The translations under genes and the position numbers were made by a program. 37,141 bases of DNA from positions 1 to 37,141 of the forward strand of contig PHGD01000035.1 in NCBI GenBank assembly GCA_011090425.1. The letters are read 5' to 3'. Source of the stretch: Nitrospira sp. LK70 (GTDB lineage Bacteria > Nitrospirota > Nitrospiria > Nitrospirales > Nitrospiraceae). This document shows, piece after piece, positions 9,120-17,084 of the stretch. A model generated the notes under the pieces. It was not told the origin of the DNA. It saw only the letters and a program-made list of their open reading frames with translations, and ran no database searches. Within the stretch, counting starts at the first letter, position 1. Each line of letters opens with the position of its first letter.

Positions 9120-9518
9120 TTATAGATCCATCGGCCGACCGTCGCTAAGGATGACCCACCCACGCACGATCCGGTACACGAACCAGAGCCCGACCAGGGC
9201 GATCGACAGCCACGCGATGAGGAGGCCGACCCCAAACGTCGCGATGATGAAAACCACGCAGAGCGAGATCCAGAGCAGTCCGAACCAGAACGTCCGGATC
9301 TGCCAACGAAAATGCGAATCAAGCCAGGTCCCGCGCGCCTCGCTCCGCTTGAGGTAATTCAGAATGACCGCGATGATCGACGGCCAGCCGGTGAGGAACG
9401 CGCCAACGATGGTGGCAGTGCCGATGATGCCGGTGAAAAGACTGAAGGCATGCAGCGCGTACACGACCTTCGTCCAGGTGACGAGGGAATCCGATGGCCG
9501 CTCCATTCCGGTCTCCAC
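9120..9518 (-). CDS. small inner-membrane protein, COG3671/DUF4870-like
   Basis: 132 residues with three to four predicted helices (HAFSLFTGIIGTATIVGAFL, PSIIAVILNYL, FWFGLLWISLCVVFIIATFG, LLIAWLSIALVGLWFVYRI). The order and the block GTWLDSHFRWQIRTFWFGLLW match a widespread predicted membrane protein family (COG3671, related to DUF4870) of unknown role. I chose the GTG at 9518 because AAAGGAGA lies 5 bases upstream; an internal ATG at 9506 is the alternative and a longer frame reaches 9563. A damaged copy of its 3' end lies beyond vapBC at 8187-8287. Confidence 0.8.
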   Translation of the reverse strand: METGMERPSDSLVTWTKVVYALHAFSLFTGIIGTATIVGAFLTGWPSIIAVILNYLKRSEARGTWLDSHFRWQIRTFWFGLLWISLCVVFIIATFGVGLLIAWLSIALVGLWFVYRIVRGWVILSDGRPMDL

Positions 9519-9653
9519 TGTTCTCCTTTCGCGCGATGGTGACACTCTGGATGGTGCCAACAACCTTGTCGTCTCTTTCCATGTAGTCGTTTCCGTGACG
9601 GTATGCCTCAGCTATCTGCACAACGTCATAAAAGATGCCCACACTGCAGGTGA

Positions 9654-10157
9654 TTACTTGATCGCCTGTCTCTGCTCCAGGAACACGCGCGCCTGCTTCT
9701 CCCCGTCGGCCATGAGCACTCCGATGTTCTCCGGGCTGCGGTCGAGCTTGCTTTCGTAATCAAGCTTCGCCTGCAGCTCGTGGGACATTTCGATGAACGG
9801 GATATAGTACTCGCGATCTTCGGCACCTGGGTTGGAGCGCGGGATGCGGATCGGGTGGTCCACCTCAAACCGACGCAGGAACTCAGGCCTGAATGCATCC
9901 ATGCCCGGAAGATCGTTGATAAACGCGACTGCGTCGAGCGACTGGAAGAGGGACACGTTGCCCACCAGCTGGTTGCGCCGGTCGGCGATCGCCTCCGGCG
10001 TGGTCGGGACCCGGTCACAGCCGGTGCCGTTGATCTTGATCACCCAGATCTCGTGCGGCAGGCCGTCCTCGCTGACGTACGTCGGTCGGATCAGTTCCTT
10101 TACCGGCGGGTTGTCGCGCGAATCGGGGGCGTCAACGTGGATGAAATCGCAGTACTG
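9654..10157 (-). pseudogene. 5'-truncated patatin-like phospholipase remnant
   Basis: The minus-strand frame from 10157 to 9654 encodes EIWVIKINGT, VPTTPEAIADRRNQLVGNVS, LFQSLDAVAFINDL and a C-terminal block ending LDRSPENIGVLMADGEKQAR. From memory this is the C-terminal part of long bacterial patatin-like phospholipases. The N-terminal half, which would carry the oxyanion glycines, the GXSXG serine and the catalytic Asp, is absent. The frame runs directly, and in phase, into the TAG stop of the upstream gene (10158-10160), so a deletion appears to have fused the two. A GTG at 10043 could start a 129-residue peptide but has no sensible domain start. The family call is moderately confident; the truncation is clear if the family is right. 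Confidence 0.6.
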
Positions 10158-10745
10158 CTATGCCCCCTGCTTCCCCTTGCCTCTGGCAACCACCGCGATC
10201 ACCTGAAAAAGCTTCTCGACTCGAGCCTTATATTGGTTCATGAATTGAGCCGTCCACATCTTGTTGTATTCGATGGCAGCGCTCTTTTTCATTCCCGCAT
10301 CCTTTTCACCAAGGGGTGAGGAATAGTGCGCAATGAGACGGTCAAGCTCGTCTTCGCCGAAACTCGTCGAATAGGCATGTTTTAAGTGGTCATGGAGAGT
10401 CTCGACCTGTCCTATCGATTTTCGGATGTCTGCCAAGAATGCTTCAATAAGTCGCTCGATTTCCTTCTTTTTCTCCCCAGCCACATGGGAATAGGTGTTT
10501 CCTACGGCTTTTCTTATTTGCTGTTCGTATTCGCTGATATATTTCTGAGTAAGAGAGTCGTATTCCGACTCCAGCTCTGAGACTCGGATCAGAGTAAGCA
10601 GTTTCTCAACCTTGATCGACTTGGGGTTCTCAATTGTTGCCGCCTCGGCGGAAGCCACACCGGAAATCAGCGTCACGCAACAGAACCAACCTCGTAGAAC
10701 CATCAACGCAATACTTATGTAATGTGTCCGCTCCAAGTTGTGCAT
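10158..10745 (-). CDS. exported DUF2059-type protein
   Basis: 195 residues from the ATG at 10745, which has AGAGGTGAG just upstream; a GTG at 10754 overlaps that site. A signal peptide (LMVLRGWFCCVTLISGVASAEA) precedes a helical mature protein. The block FGEDELDRLIAHYSSPLGEKDAGMKK matches the DUF2059 signature (an Phe-x-x-x-Glu-Leu segment followed by Y-x-S-P-x-G-x-K). DUF2059 proteins are small secreted or periplasmic proteins of unknown function. The C-terminus (VVARGKGKQGA) ends in a TAG that is in frame with the patatin remnant, so the natural end of this protein may have been altered. Confidence 0.7.
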   Translation of the reverse strand: MHNLERTHYISIALMVLRGWFCCVTLISGVASAEAATIENPKSIKVEKLLTLIRVSELESEYDSLTQKYISEYEQQIRKAVGNTYSHVAGEKKKEIERLIEAFLADIRKSIGQVETLHDHLKHAYSTSFGEDELDRLIAHYSSPLGEKDAGMKKSAAIEYNKMWTAQFMNQYKARVEKLFQVIAVVARGKGKQGA

Positions 10746-11076
10746 CGTTCTCACCTCTTGCGATCGAGTCTACATCGTATGGACCGATCGTCAAGAAATA
10801 GAGAATCTTCGATCACCAGGCTGGACTCAACCATCCGAGCCATAGGCCCAGCGAACGTGGGGTAGAGCGTTGATGTGATGATCGGTTACGTGTGCTTACC
10901 GATTTGCGCCGGCAGCCGGCTTGTCCGCTTCTCTTCTCCTTGCTCACCTGCAGCGACCGTTCACGTAACGGCTTCAAATTCCGGCTGACCATAGTCAACT
11001 CAACGTCGTTCGCAGACAAGAAGGTCAAGGCCTCTTGCGGAAGGCGACACATGGGCACGCGCGACAATGGCGGTGA
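10746..11076. other. 331-base gene-free stretch
   Basis: Lies between the DUF2059-type gene and the fused rnhA-ABC gene. It carries the DUF2059 gene's ribosome site and presumably its promoter. An 84-codon minus frame (10813-11067, TTG start) and a 67-codon plus frame (10892-11095) overlap each other and match nothing I recognise. Confidence 0.4.
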
Positions 11077-12354
11077 TTACCCCGGCAAGGCCTGATACCA
11101 GCCATTGGCCTGAACGAGGGTGAGCTGACTGTCGAAGAGCCGGCTGAGCTGATCGCCGGTGATCAAGGCGGACTTGGCGCCGTCGGCAACGACGTTCCCG
11201 CCTTTCAGGAAAACGACTCGATCGATCTCGGGAGGAATTTCGTGCAGATGATGCGTCACCAGTAGAACGGTTTTCCCTTTTCTGATCTGAGCGCGCAGAA
11301 CATCGAGATACTGAAAGCAGGCCTTAGGATCGAGGCCGCTGGTCGGTTCATCAAACATCAGCACCGGCGGGTCATGCACCAAGGCTCGGCCCAGCAGAAA
11401 TCGTCGCTGCTCGCCGGTGGACAGATGGCCGAAGCGGCGGCCGGACAATGCCTCGATTCCCAATTCCCGCATCACCTCATGCGCCCTGGTCACCTGCGTT
11501 GTAGTGAACTCTTGGTATTCATAGATATCGTTGCTGGCATAGAACCCGGAAAGGATCACGTTGAGCCCTTCGGCACAGATCAGATAGTCTCGTTGGAGAT
11601 CATGAGACACAATGCCGATGTGTTTGCGCACATCCCAGACATTCCAGCGTTCATCACCGAAGAGCGCCATCCGCGTTTCATCTCTTGCCATCACATGGAC
11701 TTCGCCCGACAACAATTTGAGCAGCGTCGATTTTCCCGCTCCATTGGGGCCAAGAATGGCCGCATGTTCTCCCGCTCGCAGGTCGAAGGAGAAATCCGAG
11801 AAGACACAGGTATCGCCGCGATAGACCGTGGCATGCTCGATTTCAAGGATTGAGGTGGAACTGTCTGATCGGGTTGACTTCTTATCAATCGGACTCTGGA
11901 TCGGTTGCTGGACCGGTTGCCCGGCACGGCGAGCCCGTTCAAGACCGGTGCGAGCCAACGCATCCGCCCGCTCATTCTCCGGGTGTCCGTTATGGCCTCT
12001 GACCCAGTGCCAGTCGATTGTATGTTTGGCAACCAGGGCATCGAGTCGCCGCCACAAGTCTTCATTTTTCACCGGGTCGTTGCCTGCCGTTTTCCACCCA
12101 CGCTGCTTCCAAGCGAGAATCCATTCACTCATGCCTTTCTGAACATATTGCGAATCCGTGTAGACTCGTGCCCTCACCGGCTGCGTAAGCGACTGCAGCG
12201 CTTCGATGACAGCGACCAACTCCATCCGGTTGTTGGTGGTCGTCGGCTCACCTCCGCAGAATTCCGTTTCAGCATTGCCGTTCCGCACCAAGACCCCCCA
12301 GCCTCCAGGACCTGGGTTTCCGCTGCAGGCGCCGTCTGTATAGATGTCGACCAT
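11077..12354 (-). CDS. fused RNase HI and ABC ATPase
   Basis: A single 425-residue frame with two complete domains. Residues 1-140 are RNase HI: the catalytic acids are Asp7 ([11 protein letters not shown]), Glu45 (NNRMEL), Asp67 (YTDSQY) and Asp131 (ENERADALA), with the active-site His121, so it should cut RNA in RNA-DNA hybrids. A hydrophilic linker of about 28 residues ([20 protein letters not shown]) leads to an ABC ATPase at about 169-425: Walker [10 protein letters not shown] (202-210), Q-loop region IGIVSHDLQ, signature LSTGEQRR (311-318), Walker B VLMFDEP (331-337) and switch His368. The ATPase resembles the soluble ModF/YlmA-like class ([32 protein letters not shown]). There is no permease beside it. 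This domain pairing is unusual. Confidence 0.92.
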   Translation of the reverse strand: MVDIYTDGACSGNPGPGGWGVLVRNGNAETEFCGGEPTTTNNRMELVAVIEALQSLTQPVRARVYTDSQYVQKGMSEWILAWKQRGWKTAGNDPVKNEDLWRRLDALVAKHTIDWHWVRGHNGHPENERADALARTGLERARRAGQPVQQPIQSPIDKKSTRSDSSTSILEIEHATVYRGDTCVFSDFSFDLRAGEHAAILGPNGAGKSTLLKLLSGEVHVMARDETRMALFGDERWNVWDVRKHIGIVSHDLQRDYLICAEGLNVILSGFYASNDIYEYQEFTTTQVTRAHEVMRELGIEALSGRRFGHLSTGEQRRFLLGRALVHDPPVLMFDEPTSGLDPKACFQYLDVLRAQIRKGKTVLLVTHHLHEIPPEIDRVVFLKGGNVVADGAKSALITGDQLSRLFDSQLTLVQANGWYQALPG

Positions 12355-12465
12355 ACGGTTCCTCTTCCGATTCCGTCGTTCGCCTCTGGATTGTGCTAGG
12401 GAACGTCGTTGTCGGAGCTCGTCCGCAGCACAGCCTGCCCCAGGATCGCAGTATCGGTTTCAGAA

Positions 12466-13023
12466 CTACTTCGTCCTGGGCGGCGGATAATTTTTGAACG
12501 CTTTTTTAATCGCCTTCTCGGTCAGTTGGATGTTCTCTTCCACGCCTTCTCTCAGCTGGGCCACCATGGTGGCTCGCCACACCAGTGTCTTGTTGGCCGG
12601 CTCGACCAAATCCGTAATCAATGTCCCTTCTCGATACTCATACGACAAATCCCCGGTGTAGCCGCCGCCCCAGCCATATCCGTCTCCCCAACTGGACGCC
12701 GGAGCGCTAGGCCTGCTTTGCACTTCCTCCCTGTCTTTCACGCCCACCCAGTAATGCACCAACAAATCCGGGTGCTGATCGAGGCTGATCTTCGTCAACC
12801 CTTTTTGCTGGAGTTCCTGCTCGATCATGCTCTCGAGTCGATCCTTGACCAGTGAGCTGTCCAGTCGCCCGCCTTGATTCAGGTCCGTCATTCCAGAAAA
12901 CGCAAATGTCTTGAACCGGCTGAAATCGACGGTCGAATCGAAGTCGGTCCTGACATCAATCGCGCTACACCCTACGGCACAGGCCACGAACATAGCCGCC
13001 ACTCCGCTCCACCATCCTTGCAT
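12466..13023 (-). CDS. DUF4136 family lipoprotein
   Basis: 185 residues from the ATG at 13023, chosen for the strong AAAGGAG 7 bases upstream; the frame extends to 13191 without support. The signal peptide ends in a lipobox (VACAVGC), so it should be lipid-anchored. The mature part begins IDVRTDFDSTVDFSRFKTFAF, the hallmark of DUF4136, continues with the helix LVKDRLESMIEQELQQKGL and DLLVHYWVGV, has a Gly/Tyr/Trp-rich loop, and ends with KTLVWRATM and AIKKAFKNYPP, all standard for the family. Function unknown. Confidence 0.88.
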   Translation of the reverse strand: MQGWWSGVAAMFVACAVGCSAIDVRTDFDSTVDFSRFKTFAFSGMTDLNQGGRLDSSLVKDRLESMIEQELQQKGLTKISLDQHPDLLVHYWVGVKDREEVQSRPSAPASSWGDGYGWGGGYTGDLSYEYREGTLITDLVEPANKTLVWRATMVAQLREGVEENIQLTEKAIKKAFKNYPPPRTK

Positions 13024-13367
13024 AGCGCAACTCCTTTCTCGAACTCGCCTGGTTCCTGTCGAGCACGTGCCGGGATCTTCCTGCCCCACCCTATAACGCA
13101 CTCTGCATAACGCACTCTGCCACAAGAGAGCGGCCGACTCCGGCACCCCTCGCTCGCGAGGGTGCCCTCTGTATAGGCTGGAATCGCTCAAGAGTCAACG
13201 GCAAGGCGGGAGAGATGTTTGAGACATTCCGCAAGGAACAATTCAGCCGACCGTCAGCCACTATCGGTGGCTGACACACCGCGGGGAACTCCGTGACAGT
13301 TCAAGCACAAGCAACAATTTCTTCTCCAGCGCTCGTTCCCTTCTACTGCCGACCGTTCGAGCGAGCA
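13024..13367. other. 344-base gene-free stretch with a short tandem repeat
   Basis: Separates the DUF4136 lipoprotein gene from the orphan ribbon-helix-helix gene. It holds two adjacent copies of a 14-base unit (ATAACGCACTCTGC, 13093-13120). No coding frame in it looks real. Confidence 0.45.
13093..13120. repeat. 14-base unit, two tandem copies
   Basis: ATAACGCACTCTGC occurs twice head to tail with no mismatch, 70-100 bases upstream of the DUF4136 lipoprotein start. It may be a slippage product or a paired protein-binding site. Confidence 0.8.
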
Positions 13368-13601
13368 TCAAGACGACTCGTCCTTGCGGGGACGGCCGAC
13401 AGGCAACTTTCCCGTTCTCTTCTTGAAACGCTTCCCTTTTTCCAGCGTCTTGAGCGCGGATTGGATCGCCGACTCGACGACGCCGGTGAGCGTCAGCTTT
13501 GGGCTCCAGTAGACGACGGTTCGCAACCGCTCCACCATATCGGCAGAAAGAGACAGCGTGACCCTTTCCTTTCGCTTCGTGGTCTGCCGTTTCTGTTTCA
13601 T
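13368..13601 (-). CDS. orphan ribbon-helix-helix DNA-binding protein
   Basis: 77 residues. After a lysine-rich start (MKQKRQTTKRKE), RVTLSLSADMVERLRTVVYW gives the strand and first helix of a ribbon-helix-helix protein, and LTLTGVVESAIQSALKTLEK the second helix. The basic tail ends RTGKLPVGRPRKDESS, with a GRPRK element like an AT-hook. AAGGAG lies 8 bases before the ATG. Short proteins of this type occur on plasmids and in accessory regions, often as regulators. No toxin gene is adjacent on either side, so I do not call it an antitoxin. Confidence 0.75.
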   Translation of the reverse strand: MKQKRQTTKRKERVTLSLSADMVERLRTVVYWSPKLTLTGVVESAIQSALKTLEKGKRFKKRTGKLPVGRPRKDESS

Positions 13602-14082
13602 GTGATCATCTCCTTCACAAGGTGGCTGATGCCTGCATTCGCCGTTTATACTTGCATATCATGCTCTATCCTGTATGCGCAAGGGGACTGTGTGACGTCA
13701 AGATGAGTATCAGACATTCTCAGGCTCGCGACCAGGATTGGCCTGCCGCGCTTAGGCAAGATGACTGATTTGAATCAGAATATGTCGACGAACGAAACCT
13801 GCGCGCCGCGTGAGTTGGTTGGCGTAGTCACCCATTCGAGACAGCGACGATCCTCACTGCCTTGTCCAGCGGTATGATTTCTCCAGCTCGGGCGAGGGGT
13901 GTAGTACCTGTCGGTCAAGATCCCTTGGGCGACGACACCCACGCGGGTATGCCACGATTCAGCGTTCGATGCAATGACACGTCTTGTGCGTGAGCGCGGA
14001 CGAGCCAGGAGCTAGGGGAATCCCTCATACTGTACGCCAGGACCGACGTGCTACAGATAACCATCCTCTGAAGGTATACCCA
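13602..14082. other. 481-base divergent intergenic region
   Basis: Lies between the leftward ribbon-helix-helix gene and the rightward ergothioneine operon, so both promoters should be here. It contains a 14-base palindrome at 13765-13778. The egtB frame extends upstream to 13984 but that segment has no ribosome site and no family match. I see no gene in it. Confidence 0.45.
13765..13778. promoter_or_regulatory. 14-base palindrome, candidate operator
   Basis: CTGATT TG AATCAG is a perfect 6-2-6 inverted repeat between divergent genes. It could bind the neighbouring ribbon-helix-helix protein or another dimeric regulator; there is no direct evidence for function. Confidence 0.3.
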
Positions 14083-15348
14083 ATGAAGGCTAACATCACA
14101 CCGTCGGGCAGGAACTACGCATATGCCGCACTGTTGAAAGCCAGGGATTCGATGGATACTGTGTTTGCGTTCGTGCCGTCCAATGCGTGGTTCGATCGCC
14201 CCGTGCCGGAACGGCATCGCCTCGTGTTTTATGTCGGTCATGTGGAAGCCTTCGATTGGAATCTGATCCGATCCGAGCTGCATCTTCAGAGTTTCCACCC
14301 CACGTTCGACCGCCTGTTCGCCTTCGGCATCGATCCGAAGGCCGGCCAGCTTCCGGATGATGCTCCATCGGACTGGCCCTCGATCAAGGAAATCTCGGAC
14401 TATACCGCCCAAGTGCGTCGACGGATCGATGAAGTCGCGCAGCGCGTTCGCCCGACAGTCCTGTACATCGCGGCGGAGCATCGACTCATGCATGCGGAGA
14501 CATTCACCTACTTGCTTCACAATCTCTCTGCCACGATTTGTCCGCCTCCGGATCAGACTGCAGCACCGATGTCATTCTCCTCTACGATGAACACGGACGA
14601 CGTGATCATTACAATTCCGTCCGGCATCGCTACCCTTGGCCACCGACGTGAACCGGATGACGCGCCGGACAATGGTCGTGATGGGTTCGGCTGGGACAAT
14701 GAATTCGACGCCCATACGGTCTGTGTCCCGTCGTTCGGCATCAACCAATATAAGGTTACGAATCGGCGTTATCTTGCCTTCGTCGAGGCCGGCGCGGAGC
14801 CTCCGCACTTTTGGAGGCGTCGGGGCAGAGCTTGGTATTGGCGCACGCTGGGAGCGGACATTCCGCTCCCATTGGACTGGCCCGTCTATGTGACCCATGA
14901 GGAAGCGACCGCCTACGCCGGTTGGTCTGCGCAAGCATTGCCCTCGGAAGCCCAATTTCATCGCGCCGCATACGGTACGCCCACTGGAAAGGAACGCGCC
15001 TATCCCTGGGGGGACGGTCCACCGACGTCCGATCGAGGGAACTTTGACTGCCGTCGGCGGGATCCTGTCGGCGTTACATCCACTCCACTGGGAGATAGTG
15101 CGTTCGGGGTCGCCCAGTTGGTCGGCAACGGCTGGGAATGGACCTCCACGGTCTTTGCGCCGTTTCCCGGTTTCCGTCCCTATGCGTGCTACCCGGGATA
15201 CTCAACGCCATTCTTCGACGCCGATCACTATGTACTAAAAGGCGGCTCGCCGATCACGGCAGCCCCGCTGCTTCGCCGTTCGTTCCGCAACTGGTTTCGG
15301 AGGACCTATCCTTATGTCTACGCCACCTTTCGATGTGTTGAGCGCTGA
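14083..15348 (+). CDS. egtB: ergothioneine biosynthesis sulfoxide synthase EgtB
   Basis: 421 residues from the ATG at 14083 (GAAGG 8 bases upstream). The N-terminal DinB-like domain carries the iron ligands: His53 (FYVGHVEAF) and the HXXXHXE block HRLMHAE with His133 and His137. These sit almost where mycobacterial EgtB has its three histidines (51, 134, 138, from memory). The C-terminal half is a formylglycine-generating-enzyme (SUMF1) fold: INQYKVTNRRYLAFVEAG, LPSEAQFHRAAYGT, YPWGD, VGNGWEWTST and the closing LKGGSP with RRSFRNWFRR and ATFRC. EgtB uses Fe(II) and O2 to join a thiol substrate to hercynine. Whether gamma-glutamylcysteine or cysteine is used cannot be told. It overlaps egtD by 35 bases. 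Confidence 0.9.
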   Translation: MKANITPSGRNYAYAALLKARDSMDTVFAFVPSNAWFDRPVPERHRLVFYVGHVEAFDWNLIRSELHLQSFHPTFDRLFAFGIDPKAGQLPDDAPSDWPSIKEISDYTAQVRRRIDEVAQRVRPTVLYIAAEHRLMHAETFTYLLHNLSATICPPPDQTAAPMSFSSTMNTDDVIITIPSGIATLGHRREPDDAPDNGRDGFGWDNEFDAHTVCVPSFGINQYKVTNRRYLAFVEAGAEPPHFWRRRGRAWYWRTLGADIPLPLDWPVYVTHEEATAYAGWSAQALPSEAQFHRAAYGTPTGKERAYPWGDGPPTSDRGNFDCRRRDPVGVTSTPLGDSAFGVAQLVGNGWEWTSTVFAPFPGFRPYACYPGYSTPFFDADHYVLKGGSPITAAPLLRRSFRNWFRRTYPYVYATFRCVER

Positions 15349-16309
15349 TGCCGCACCACGGACTGAAACACGTGAAGCATTCGCCGACGCGGTGCGTCTC
15401 GGATTAACCAAACCGCAACGCGAACTGCCCTCCTGCTATCTCTATGACGAAGTTGGAAGCGCGCTCTATGAAGCCATCACGCTGTTGCCGGAATATGGCT
15501 TAAGCCGAGCGGACGAGCGGCTCCTCTGTCGTCATGCCGACAGCATCCTGAGTCTCTTGCCCGAGCGGTTGATTGTCGCCGAGTTGGGCAGCGGCAGTGC
15601 GCGCAAGACTCGCTGGTTGCTTCAAGCTCTCATCAACCGAACGACACCACTCATCTATATTCCCATTGATCTTTCGGCCTCGGCGTTGAGGAACTGCCGG
15701 AAAGAGCTCTTCGGCCTCGGCGGCTTGAATCTGGTCGGCCTCGAACGGTCGTATCTCGAAGGGCTTCACGAGGTGGCGGCGCGTCGTCCGCCTGACCATA
15801 GCCTGCTGGTGTTGTTTCTCGGCAGTACGTTGGGAAATTTCGAGCGATCCGCGGCTGACCTGTTCCTGAGCGGGATACGGCAAAACTTACAGCCTGGGGA
15901 TGCGCTATTGATCGGGACGGACTTGGAGAAGCCGAAAGCGGATCTCCTGCTCGCCTACGATGATCCACTCGGTGTCACCGCGGCGTTTAATCGAAACCTC
16001 CTCGTCCGAATAAACCGTGAGCTCAGCGGAGACTTCGCCTTGCCGCACTTCCGTCATGACGTGCGTTACGATGCAGCACAACGTCGCATCGAGATGCACC
16101 TTCGCTCTGATCGACGGCAGACCGTGCGCATCGAGGATATTGGTCTCACTTGCGACTTCCAACCCGATGAAACCATTTGGACGGAAGGCTGCCACAAGTT
16201 CAATCTGGATGAATTACGCGCCATGGCTGCCCGGAGCGGGTTTCACAGCGCAGCACAATGGATCGACCATGACTGGCCCTTCGTCGAAAGTCTCTGGTTC
16301 GCAGACTAG
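15314..16309 (+). CDS. egtD: L-histidine N-alpha-methyltransferase EgtD
   Basis: 331 residues. EgtD trimethylates histidine to hercynine using S-adenosylmethionine, the first step of ergothioneine synthesis. Visible family marks: YLYDEVGSALYEAITLLPEY near the N-terminus, the SAM-binding loop VAELGSGSARKTRWLL, IPIDLSASALRNC, LFLGSTLGNF (with the Asn that holds the substrate amine in the family) and IGTDLEKPKADLLLAYDD. The late histidine-binding motif, usually T-E-x-S-x-K-F/Y, reads TEGCHKF, with Cys in place of Ser. GGAGG lies 10 bases before the ATG, inside the end of egtB, so the two are coupled. The ABC ATPase starts 17 bases after the stop. Confidence 0.93.
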   Translation: MSTPPFDVLSADAAPRTETREAFADAVRLGLTKPQRELPSCYLYDEVGSALYEAITLLPEYGLSRADERLLCRHADSILSLLPERLIVAELGSGSARKTRWLLQALINRTTPLIYIPIDLSASALRNCRKELFGLGGLNLVGLERSYLEGLHEVAARRPPDHSLLVLFLGSTLGNFERSAADLFLSGIRQNLQPGDALLIGTDLEKPKADLLLAYDDPLGVTAAFNRNLLVRINRELSGDFALPHFRHDVRYDAAQRRIEMHLRSDRRQTVRIEDIGLTCDFQPDETIWTEGCHKFNLDELRAMAARSGFHSAAQWIDHDWPFVESLWFAD

Positions 16310-16325
16310 CGGGGCTTATGCCACA

Positions 16326-17084
16326 ATGTCTCTGGTCTCCTTTCGCGATGTGTCGATCGATTTCGGTCAGCGCTCTATTCTTCGCCACTTCAGCCTCGAC
16401 GTGGAGGTCGGTGAGACCCTGGTGCTCCTTGGTCGAAGCGGCTCCGGTAAGACCACGGCGTTGAAGACTGTCAATGCGATGTTGTTTCCGACGACCGGCA
16501 TGGTCCTCGTGGAAGGCCGCGCCACAACGGCATGGGATCACATCCAGTTGAGACGTCGCATCGGTTATGTCATCCATGACAGCGGGTTGTTCCCCCACTA
16601 CACCGTCGCCCAGAATGTTGCCGTTGTCCCCCGTTTGAAACAATGGCCCGCCGCCGACATTGAGGCTCGCGTCGCCAATCTCCTACAGAAGGTCGGCATG
16701 CCCGTGGAAGAGTTCGGCGCCCGCTACCCGGATGAACTTTCCTACGGTCAGCGTCAGCGTGTGGGGGTCGCGCGAGCCCTTGCAGCCGATCCCCCGCTGC
16801 TTCTCTTTGACGAACCCTTCGGAAGCTTGGATCCCGTGACTCGCTTGGAGCTCCAGAGGCAGTTCATCGAATTGCGACAGGAGTTGAGGAAAACCTCAAT
16901 TTTTGTCACGCATGATGTACGTGAGGCGCTCTTTCTGGGCACGCGGATTGCCGTTCTGCTCAAAGGTTCAATCGAGTTCGTCGGACCACGCCGAGAATTC
17001 TTGCAGGCCTCGACGCCCGAGGCACGTGCGTTTCTGAGCTGCCTGGAACCGCTGGAGTATGATACCGAACAGTCTCTTGCATGA
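16326..17084 (+). CDS. quaternary-amine-type ABC transporter ATPase (EgtV/OpuCA-like)
   Basis: 252 residues from the ATG at 16326; the frame runs further upstream but only as egtD shadow. Walker A is GRSGSGKTT, the Q-loop is in IGYVIHDSGLFPHYTVAQNV, the signature is LSYGQRQRVGVARAL, Walker B is LLLFDEPFGSLD and the switch is FVTHDVREAL. This pattern fits the glycine betaine/choline/osmoprotectant class (OpuCA, OsmV). The CBS domains found in many OpuCA proteins are absent. It overlaps the permease by 26 bases. Given the egtB-egtD operon, the likely cargo is ergothioneine or a related betaine, as for EgtUV; this is inference. Confidence 0.88.
   Translation: MSLVSFRDVSIDFGQRSILRHFSLDVEVGETLVLLGRSGSGKTTALKTVNAMLFPTTGMVLVEGRATTAWDHIQLRRRIGYVIHDSGLFPHYTVAQNVAVVPRLKQWPAADIEARVANLLQKVGMPVEEFGARYPDELSYGQRQRVGVARALAADPPLLLFDEPFGSLDPVTRLELQRQFIELRQELRKTSIFVTHDVREALFLGTRIAVLLKGSIEFVGPRREFLQASTPEARAFLSCLEPLEYDTEQSLA

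Noticed and set aside
10813-11067. 84-codon minus frame in an intergenic stretch
   Set aside because: TTG start, no ribosome site, basic low-complexity composition and no recognisable family.
13368-13601. Ribbon-helix-helix gene as antitoxin of a toxin-antitoxin pair
   Set aside because: No toxin-like frame lies on either side, so only a DNA-binding role is supported.
13915-14082. Upstream extension of egtB to the in-frame ATG at 13984
   Set aside because: The extra 33 residues do not resemble EgtB, while the start at 14083 has a ribosome site and places the iron ligands at the usual positions.
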